From: Hyphomonas beringensis
GTDB lineage: Bacteria; Pseudomonadota; Alphaproteobacteria; Caulobacterales; Hyphomonadaceae
Assembly (NCBI RefSeq): GCF_000682755.1
Contig: NZ_AWFF01000109.1
Location: forward strand, 61,249-125,248
Direction: 5' to 3'
Length of the DNA stretch: 64,000 nt
Below, in pieces: positions 57,754 through 64,000 of this stretch. Below the pieces are notes generated by a model that saw only the letters and a program-made list of their open reading frames with translations, made no database searches and was not told where the DNA came from. Each line of letters begins with the position of its first letter. Position 1 is the first letter of the stretch. The translations under genes were made by a program, and so were the position numbers.

Positions 57754-59793
57754 CTATTTCCCCTCGCGCCGCCAGGCCAACAGCAACAGCGCCACCAGGC
57801 CGATCGCCGCCAGAATTCCCGGCAGCAAAGGCTGGCTGGAGGAAGACCGCACCGCATAAGCGCCGCGCTCCCTCAGGCCCAGCCAGGTGCCGCCAGAGGC
57901 AGTGCCGCGATTTCCCACGCGGCGAATGTCCGGCAGATTCGTGCCGGCCTCATTCAGGCGGAAGACATTGCCGCCGGTCTCGCGCGCCAGCGGCGCCAGC
58001 ACCTCGGTCGTGGACTGAAGATCGGCATATTCCTTCGGATTGGCCGGTCCGTTCAGCGCCACAGCTTCCAGGCCGCCCGCCTCGGCGCGGTAAAGGCCCA
58101 GCTGGTCAATCGGCGCTTCGGCCACGAACTGGCCCGGCGCCTGCTCGCGCCAGTCCGGCTCCATCAGGCTGCCTTCCGGCGTCTCGATGGTCAGCGGCGG
58201 CGCGGTATCCAGCAGGGTGCGCAGCTCCACGCGCGCCGTGTCGCCCTCGGCCACAAGGCTCAGCTTGCGTTCCTCCAGCTCGGGCTCTTTCATCATCCAG
58301 TGAACCACCCGGCGGATCAGCTCCGCAAATGGCCCTCCGCCATCATGTCCGCGCGCCCACAGCCAGATCTGGTCTGACATCAACATGCCAACCCGGCCTT
58401 TGCCAACGCGGTCAACAATCAGCAGCGGCTTGCCGTCCGGCCCGCTCATCAGCACATCACCGGCCACGGCATTCGCATCGATATAGCGCATCCAGCCGCC
58501 CCATTTGCGCCCCTCCAGCGGCATCGTCACCGTATGGCGCTTGCCCGCCTCGGTCAGCTCGGGCGTAAAGTCGCCGGTATAGATATTCCCCGTCGGCGCG
58601 GCCGGAAGAACAGACGCCAGCGGAGAGCGCGCCAGACTGCCCGGCCCGGCAAACGGCTCGCCCGCCGCAATCAGCAGCGCGCCGCCATCAGCCACATAAC
58701 GCGCCATATTCGCCAGGTAGGACTGCGTGATCACACCGCGCCGCTCATACTGGTCGAAGATGATGAGATCGAATTCCTTCAGCTTGTCCTCGAACAATTC
58801 CTCAGTCGGGAAAGCGATCAGCGCCAGCTCTTCCGTCGGCGTGTAATCGGTCTTGTAAGGCGGGCGCAGAATGGTGAAGTGGACCAGATCGACCGACGGG
58901 TCGGACTTCAGAAGATCCCGCCACACGCGGCCTGCCTGGTTGGGTTTGCCTGTCACCAGCAGCACGCGCAAGCGGTCTCGCACGCCGGAAAGCGTCGTCG
59001 CCGTGCGATTGTTCGCCAGCGTCAGTTCCTGCCGTCCGGGCGGGGTCTCGACGACGATCACATTCTCGCCGCGCCGCTCGATCTCGATAGGCAGGCTGGT
59101 ATCCTCGCCCGGTGTGACGCGCAGTTTCTCCGTCATCTCGCCATTGACGGAAACGGTGACATCCACATCGTCGCCTTCAGGATCATCCACGCGGATCACC
59201 AGATTTGCGGTCTCTCCGACAATGCCGAAATCCGGCGCGTCCACAATTGTCACCCGCCGGTCACCACGATCTGGATCGCCCACAATCAGGCCATGAAGCG
59301 GGCCAATATGACGGTCATCATCTTCCGGTTTGGGCAGGTCATGGATCTGGCCATCGGTAATGAAGACCGCGCCGGCAATCCGGTCACGCGGAACATCCGC
59401 CATCAGACCTTCCAGCGCGCCATAGAGGTGCGTGCCGTCATCCCCGGGATCGCTCTCCAGCACGCGCACTTCAAGGGACGGGTCTGCGTCCAGCTGCGCC
59501 TTGAGATTTGCAAAGGCGGCGGAAGCGGCGCTTTCGCGGTCTCCAAATTCCATGCTTTCGGAACGGTCCAGGATAACCGCGGCAACGGAGGGAAGGGGCT
59601 CTCGCTCTTCCTGCACCAGGGATGGGTTCGACAGTGCCGCTGCCAGCAAAGTCAGCGCCAGACCCCGTGTTGCCCAGGCTTTTCCGCGCAGGAACAGATA
59701 GCCGAGCCAGGCCAGAGCGGCGAGCGCTACGACGATCCACAGGACAGGCCAGCCGAGGAAGGGGTCAAAGCCGAGACGGGTCGCATCAATCAT
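57754..59793 (-). CDS. membrane VWA/glutamine-amidotransferase-like protein of MoxR operon
   Basis: 679-residue protein with two N-terminal helices (WPVLWIVVALAALAWLGYLF, GLALTLLAAALSNP) and one C-terminal helix (LLPGILAAIGLVALLLLAW). A VWA-like segment begins VAAVILDRSESMEFGDRESA; the MIDAS is D-R-S-E-S rather than DxSxS with Gly. A central region (VLLVTGKPNQAGRVWRDLL, FDLIIFDQYERRGVITQSYL, GGALLIAAGE) resembles the class I glutamine amidotransferase-like fold without an evident Cys. Overlaps the DUF4159 gene by four bases. Probably an envelope complex with the upstream genes. Confidence 0.85.
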   Translation of the reverse strand: MIDATRLGFDPFLGWPVLWIVVALAALAWLGYLFLRGKAWATRGLALTLLAAALSNPSLVQEEREPLPSVAAVILDRSESMEFGDRESAASAAFANLKAQLDADPSLEVRVLESDPGDDGTHLYGALEGLMADVPRDRIAGAVFITDGQIHDLPKPEDDDRHIGPLHGLIVGDPDRGDRRVTIVDAPDFGIVGETANLVIRVDDPEGDDVDVTVSVNGEMTEKLRVTPGEDTSLPIEIERRGENVIVVETPPGRQELTLANNRTATTLSGVRDRLRVLLVTGKPNQAGRVWRDLLKSDPSVDLVHFTILRPPYKTDYTPTEELALIAFPTEELFEDKLKEFDLIIFDQYERRGVITQSYLANMARYVADGGALLIAAGEPFAGPGSLARSPLASVLPAAPTGNIYTGDFTPELTEAGKRHTVTMPLEGRKWGGWMRYIDANAVAGDVLMSGPDGKPLLIVDRVGKGRVGMLMSDQIWLWARGHDGGGPFAELIRRVVHWMMKEPELEERKLSLVAEGDTARVELRTLLDTAPPLTIETPEGSLMEPDWREQAPGQFVAEAPIDQLGLYRAEAGGLEAVALNGPANPKEYADLQSTTEVLAPLARETGGNVFRLNEAGTNLPDIRRVGNRGTASGGTWLGLRERGAYAVRSSSSQPLLPGILAAIGLVALLLLAWRREGK

Positions 59794-62642
59794 TGCGGTC
59801 CCCCATCAATGATGTTCGTCGGAGAGCCGGGCGCATTTTCGTCTTCGCCTTCCCCAAGACGTTCCAGCAAGGCTGGCAGGTGAACCTGATCATCCTTGTA
59901 GTTTCCGGTCAGCACATACATGACGAGGTTGACGCCAAACCGGCGCGACATTTCCCGTTGCTGTTCACCGCCGTCCACGGAGTAAAGGTCTCGCCCGCGA
60001 TCATCCACGGCCCAGGCGGACGCCCAGTCGGCATCCCCGATGAACAGGCGCGAGACGCCATCTCCGCGCGGCGCGGAGGCATCGCCAGCCTGTTCGATCC
60101 AGAGACGGCGATGAGCATAACGGCCGGGGAAATCGTCGAGGAGGTAGAAGCTGCGCGTCAGCACATGATTTTCCCCAACCGGCTGTAGCGGCGGCGCGTC
60201 GAGCCCTTCGAGCAGGGTTTCCAGCCGCGAGACATCCGTCTCTGTGCCAATCGTTCCGCCAGCGCGCGTATCGATCACCAGTGCGCCGCCAGAGCGTAGA
60301 TAGGTGTTCAAATTGGTGATGGCCGCCTCTGAGAGGGGCGGCATGGAGTCTGGTATGTTGAAATAGATCAGGGGGTAGAGTTCCAGCGAATCCGTCTCAA
60401 GATTGATGCCATCCGGTTCTGCAGGTTCAACCGAAGTCCGCAGGCGGAGAACATTGGACAGGCCGAACAGGCCAGCGCGCGTACGTTCATTCAGAGCGCG
60501 GTCTGGCGTTTCAACATAGGCGAGGCGCATGTCCAGCGCGGCATTGACTTCCTTCTGGGATGTGCCCGGCGTGTTGGGCAGGCGGATGGTGCGCCCTTCG
60601 GTCGTGACACGGCGATAGCTGCCATCCGGCATCAATTCATATTGAAAGGCCTGCGCGTCTGCCTGTTGCGGCGCAGAGAGCACGAGAAACCCTGCGGCCA
60701 GCAGAATGCCTGCGCTGGCGGCCTTGCGGCCAAAGCGGGGAAGCCGTCCCGACACGGAAAGTGCGATGAACAGGTCCAGTGCCAGCAACAGCGCGGCAAA
60801 GCCCAGCAGCGGCCCGGCAAGGCGCAGAGAGCGCGCCTCGGCATCGCCGAGCAGGCGGGCCGACACTGGCCAGTTCACGATCAGGACAGGGCGCTCTCCC
60901 GCGCCAGCATTCAGCGCGCGGGTTCCGGCAGGCCCCTGATAGAGCCCCGGCGGGTGGGCTTCGGACGGCTTGACCGTGCCGAAATCTGTGGCCTTCAACG
61001 GCGCGGCATTAGGCCCGGCAGGAGACAGGCGGCCATAGCCATCCAGCGTCAGCAGGGGTGAGTAGGAGCCTTCGGCATCATTGACGGCTTCGCCCCGGCC
61101 CGCGGCAATCGAGCGGCGCAGCATCTGTGAGAACGTGCCTGAATAGGCGAGGTCTGCCCAGTCCGGCCCGGCGGTTGTGTGGAACAGGATGAGCGTGCCT
61201 TTGCCGCGCTGGTCTGCCGTGACGAGGGGAGAGCCATCGGCAAGCCGCGCCCAGGTTTTGGAGGCAAGCTCCGGCCCCGGACGGGCGAGCACCTGCTGGC
61301 GGATGCGGACTTCCGGCGGCACGTTCAGTCCGGCAAAGGGAGAGGCCTCCGGGAAGGGGGCCATGGCCTGCGGTTCGTCCCAGGCGAGCGCGCCCCCAAG
61401 TGCGCGGGATGAACGGCGCAGCGCAACAGGCAAAAGGTCATCGCCCTGCGCGGCGAGGCGCGGGCCGGCAAAGCGGATCAGCGCGCCGCCGTCTTCCACC
61501 CATTTGTGAAGCAGTTCTGCATCATGCGGCAGGATCTGGCCAATATCGCTCATGATGATGGCATCGGGCGAGGCGGCGACGAGGTTTTCGATCGAGCCTT
61601 CAGAGATGGTCGCAAAAGGCTCCAGCGCCTTGCGGATATAGTGCATGTCAGACAGCAGCGGCTGAGACGCGCTGCCTGCATCGACCAGGCCAACCCGGCG
61701 GGAGCGATCCGAGGAATCCCACAGCCAGACGGTGCCCGCGCCCTGCTGGCCGGTCACATTGAAGCGGGCAATGCGGGCAAGGGCGGCGGCGGGAATCCTG
61801 AAGTCTGCGACGGCCTCTGTCTCGCCATCCGCGAAAGTGAGCGGCGCGGTTGCGAGCGCTGAGCCATCAAGTGTCAGCGCGGAGACAAAGCCGGTTGCCT
61901 CTCCGCGGGGAGAGGCGCGCCGCGCTGTGACGGAGACAGAATCTGTTTGTGCCTGGATGCCTGAAATCACGGCGGCACCGGGCGGCGGCCCGGCAAAGAC
62001 GGTCAGCGGCGCCATATTGGCCAGTTCTGTCGCAAAGGCCTGCCCGCCATCGCTTTCCAGACCATCACTGGCCCAGAAGATACGGTCTGGATTGAAGCCG
62101 GAGTCTTTCAGGCGCTTCAGCGCGTCCTGACGATCCGGCGCCCAGGCCTGTGGGCGTAGGGATGAGAGGCGCTTGTCCATATCAGCGCGGGAGACGCGCT
62201 CGGCCGGGTCCGGATTGAATTGCTGAGGCGCGGTCAACAGCAGGTGGACCGGCGCATCGCGGTTTCCGGTGTCCAGCGTGGCACTTGCGGCATTGATCAA
62301 TTCCGGCCAGCGCGGGGCAGAGGCCCAGCCATTGTCGACGACGATCAGCAGACTGCCGGTACCTTCTGCCGTTTCCATGCGCGCGCCGGGCGCATAGACC
62401 GGCTGTGCCAGGCCGATGATCGCGGCGGCAACCGCCAGTGTGCGGATCAGCCAGACCCACCAGGGCGTACGCGCCGGGGTTTCCTCGCGCGGCTCAACCC
62501 CGTCCAGCAGGGCCAGGGAGGGGAGTTCGATATCTTTTGGGGCAGGCGGGGTTGCGCGCAGCACCCACCAGATGACTGGCAAGGCGACAAGAGCTGCCAG
62601 CGCCCAGGGCGCGCCAAGCAGGAAGGGGCCAAGTGCGGTCAT
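59790..62642 (-). CDS. BatA-type N-terminal / DUF4159 membrane protein
   Basis: 950-residue protein. The N-terminus (PWALAALVALPVIWWVLRAT, PAPKDIELPSLALLDG) is the BatA-like two-helix module, followed by a VWA-like region starting LLIVVDNGWASAPRWPEL, whose MIDAS residues are mostly lost. Middle helices lie near 610-660 (LLGFAALLLALDLFIALSVS). The C-terminal DUF4159 domain runs from about 700 (MRLAYVETPDRALNERTRAG, LYPLIYFNIPDSMPPLSE, YLRSGGALVIDTRAGG). Overlaps both neighbours by ATGA, so the three are coupled. Family role in MoxR-associated envelope functions is not settled. Confidence 0.88.
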   Translation of the reverse strand: MTALGPFLLGAPWALAALVALPVIWWVLRATPPAPKDIELPSLALLDGVEPREETPARTPWWVWLIRTLAVAAAIIGLAQPVYAPGARMETAEGTGSLLIVVDNGWASAPRWPELINAASATLDTGNRDAPVHLLLTAPQQFNPDPAERVSRADMDKRLSSLRPQAWAPDRQDALKRLKDSGFNPDRIFWASDGLESDGGQAFATELANMAPLTVFAGPPPGAAVISGIQAQTDSVSVTARRASPRGEATGFVSALTLDGSALATAPLTFADGETEAVADFRIPAAALARIARFNVTGQQGAGTVWLWDSSDRSRRVGLVDAGSASQPLLSDMHYIRKALEPFATISEGSIENLVAASPDAIIMSDIGQILPHDAELLHKWVEDGGALIRFAGPRLAAQGDDLLPVALRRSSRALGGALAWDEPQAMAPFPEASPFAGLNVPPEVRIRQQVLARPGPELASKTWARLADGSPLVTADQRGKGTLILFHTTAGPDWADLAYSGTFSQMLRRSIAAGRGEAVNDAEGSYSPLLTLDGYGRLSPAGPNAAPLKATDFGTVKPSEAHPPGLYQGPAGTRALNAGAGERPVLIVNWPVSARLLGDAEARSLRLAGPLLGFAALLLALDLFIALSVSGRLPRFGRKAASAGILLAAGFLVLSAPQQADAQAFQYELMPDGSYRRVTTEGRTIRLPNTPGTSQKEVNAALDMRLAYVETPDRALNERTRAGLFGLSNVLRLRTSVEPAEPDGINLETDSLELYPLIYFNIPDSMPPLSEAAITNLNTYLRSGGALVIDTRAGGTIGTETDVSRLETLLEGLDAPPLQPVGENHVLTRSFYLLDDFPGRYAHRRLWIEQAGDASAPRGDGVSRLFIGDADWASAWAVDDRGRDLYSVDGGEQQREMSRRFGVNLVMYVLTGNYKDDQVHLPALLERLGEGEDENAPGSPTNIIDGGPQ

Positions 62643-63505
62643 AGCCTGGCTCCGAAGCTTTCGATCTGGGCCTTCAGTCGCGCGGCGGCCTCAAGGCTAG
62701 GCTGGCCAACCGTATGCGTGACGAGCCGCCAGCCCATCTGGTTCGCAAGTTTCTTAAGGCCGTCGCGCTGTTCAGCAAAGCGGCGCAGATATTCATCGCG
62801 CAGGGTTTCGGCGCGGCCGAGAATACGGTCAATGCCTGTGCCGGGGCGGCTCAGCTTCACGCGGCCTTCGAAGGGAAAGCTTTCCTCGATGGGCGCAGAG
62901 ACAGCGAGCAGGATGCCTTCCGGGCATTTCGCGGCAATCGGCGCAAGACGGGCCTGCCAGTCCGGCAACGGATCATAGAAGTCTGACGCGATCAGCAGGG
63001 TGGCGGCTGCGCGGGGCGGCGGCGGAAAATTGCCGCCCGTGCCGCGGTCCAGATCTTCAGACAGGCGCTCAATGGCTTTCTTGCCGAAGCTGGCAGAGCG
63101 GCCCGCGCCCAACATGCCGACGCGTTCGCCATCCTTGGACATCATGATGCCCATGGTCAGCATCAGAAGGCGGGCCTCTTCGGCCTTGGTGCGCAGATCG
63201 CGTTCGCCCTTCCAGCGGAAGCCGGCGGAGTCATCGCACCAGAACAGCACCGTGCGGGCGGTTTCCAGTTCTGTTTCGCGTACGAACAATTCATTGCCCT
63301 TGGCAGAGCGGCGCCAGTCGACCCGCTCAGCGGCGTCTTCCTGGGCATAGCGGCGATACTGCCAGAAATGCTCGCCTGTGCCTGCGCGGCGGCGGCCGGC
63401 GGACCCGATATGCGCAGCTTCGCTGGCCTCGGCCTTGAAGTTCAGGCCGGGCAGTTGACGGGCAAGGCTCTCGGCCTCAGCGCGAAGATCGGCAGAGGGA
63501 GTCAT
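62639..63505 (-). CDS. DUF58 domain protein
   Basis: 288-residue protein of the DUF58/YeaD2 family found with MoxR ATPases. The core motif is GEHFWQYRRYAQEDAAERVD followed by WRRSAKGNELFVRETE. A degenerate VWA fold follows (TVLFWCDDSAGFRWKGE, LLIASDFYDPLPDW). Unlike long DUF58 proteins it has no membrane helix. Ten bases after moxR, four-base overlap with the next gene. Confidence 0.9.
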   Translation of the reverse strand: MTPSADLRAEAESLARQLPGLNFKAEASEAAHIGSAGRRRAGTGEHFWQYRRYAQEDAAERVDWRRSAKGNELFVRETELETARTVLFWCDDSAGFRWKGERDLRTKAEEARLLMLTMGIMMSKDGERVGMLGAGRSASFGKKAIERLSEDLDRGTGGNFPPPPRAAATLLIASDFYDPLPDWQARLAPIAAKCPEGILLAVSAPIEESFPFEGRVKLSRPGTGIDRILGRAETLRDEYLRRFAEQRDGLKKLANQMGWRLVTHTVGQPSLEAAARLKAQIESFGARL

Positions 63506-63515
63506 TCAGCTGTCG

Positions 63516-64000
63516 CTACGCCGCTTTCCGGGCGAGGTCATTGATCAGATCTGCCAGGCTTGGCGCCTCTCCGGTCGGGTCGTAACGCATCGCCATGCGG
63601 TGTCCGAGGCAGGGTTCGGCCAGCGCTTCGACATCCTCAATGCTGGGAGCGAGTCGTCCGCGCAGCAAGGCGCGGGAGCGGGCGGCCAGCATCAGGGCCT
63701 GACCGGCACGCGGCGACGGGCCCCAATCGACCAGACGGCGCACGCGCTCATCCCTGGTTTGCTCTGGCCGGGCATCCCGCACGAGTGACAGGATGGCGGC
63801 GACGATCTTTTCGCCCACCGGCATGCGGCGGACCAGGCTTTGCAGGCCGGCAAGGCGGCTGGCATCGAGGGCCGGGCGGACGATTGTGTCTGCGCCGCTA
63901 GTCGTCTCGATCAGGATGCGGCGCTCGGTGTCGAGGTCCGGATAGTTCACATCCACTTTCAGCAGGAAGCGGTCGAGCTGGGCTTCGGGCAGGGGATAGG
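63516..64000 (-). CDS. MoxR family AAA+ ATPase, N-terminus outside window
   Basis: The last 160 or so residues of a MoxR ATPase; the frame is open through the right edge. YPLPEAQLDRFLLKVDVNYP is the sensor-1/arginine-finger region of the family. The lid domain includes LVRRMPVGEKIVAAILSLVR, VDWGPSPRAGQALMLAARSR and ARALLRGRLAPSIEDVEALA-type sequence (GRLAPSIEDVEALAEPCLGH). MoxR ATPases act as chaperones for complexes containing VWA proteins, which matches the genes downstream. Confidence 0.93.
   Translation of the reverse strand, partial: YPLPEAQLDRFLLKVDVNYPDLDTERRILIETTSGADTIVRPALDASRLAGLQSLVRRMPVGEKIVAAILSLVRDARPEQTRDERVRRLVDWGPSPRAGQALMLAARSRALLRGRLAPSIEDVEALAEPCLGHRMAMRYDPTGEAPSLADLINDLARKAA

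Overview
The window is about 64 kb of GC-rich, densely packed chromosome from an alphaproteobacterium, most likely a relative of Caulobacterales/Hyphomonadaceae. Pointers are COQ9, DUF2794, DUF1178, an aa3-oxidase subunit IV, SapC, alphaproteobacterial LexA boxes of the form GTTC-N7-GTTC, and a CtrA-type TTAA-N7-TTAA box next to a GANTC site. No rRNA, tRNA, CRISPR array, insertion sequence or prophage was seen, and no gene-free stretch exceeds 300 bases (the longest are about 250 bases at 45109-45358 and 234 bases at 27624-27857).

Left part (1-11.2 kb, + strand): the 3' end of dusA, an SOS-boxed comM, a soluble hybrid histidine kinase overlapping an AmpG-like transporter gene, an NTF2-like lipoprotein, a voltage-gated cation channel, a TerB-DnaJ protein, a small membrane protein, and a BlaI-type repressor overlapping an M56 protease gene fused to an M23 domain and a TonB_C-like tail, followed by a lipoprotein. 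This last group looks like a cell-wall-sensing BlaI/BlaR-type circuit with its operator in the blaI promoter.

11-27.6 kb: prs, pgeF and a cyclophilin lipoprotein (-), prmA (+), a 60-residue orphan (-), an Xaa-Pro aminopeptidase, then SOS-boxed recN overlapping ligA (+). Converging on them is the tail of the division and cell-wall cluster in the order ddl, ftsQ, ftsA, ftsZ, lpxC, bamD (-). A perfect hairpin sequesters the recN start codon.

27.8-38.4 kb: a TonB-dependent receptor gene (+) splits murB from ddl. It is followed by murB, a small membrane protein, a P-loop kinase and secA (-), then the + strand run parvulin, argJ, mutT and a short Flp pilin gene.

38.4-50.7 kb: an NDUFAF5/BioC-like methyltransferase divergent from comF, then glutaredoxin, DUF1178, COX subunit IV, a DksA/TraR zinc-finger protein, a NatAB-like ABC exporter, a MaoC hydratase, rpsU (apparently starting at ATC), COQ9, DUF2794, an unknown 115-residue protein whose promoter carries CcrM, CtrA and LexA motifs, a YfbK-like VWA lipoprotein, a DUF885 lipoprotein and SapC.

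50.9-64 kb: a DsbD/ScsB-like reductase with a redoxin, GNAT, MAPEG and nitroreductase genes, an AT-rich dGTPase gene that looks recently acquired, a hypothetical gene, and a MoxR - DUF58 - BatA/DUF4159 - membrane VWA operon (-) running off the right edge.
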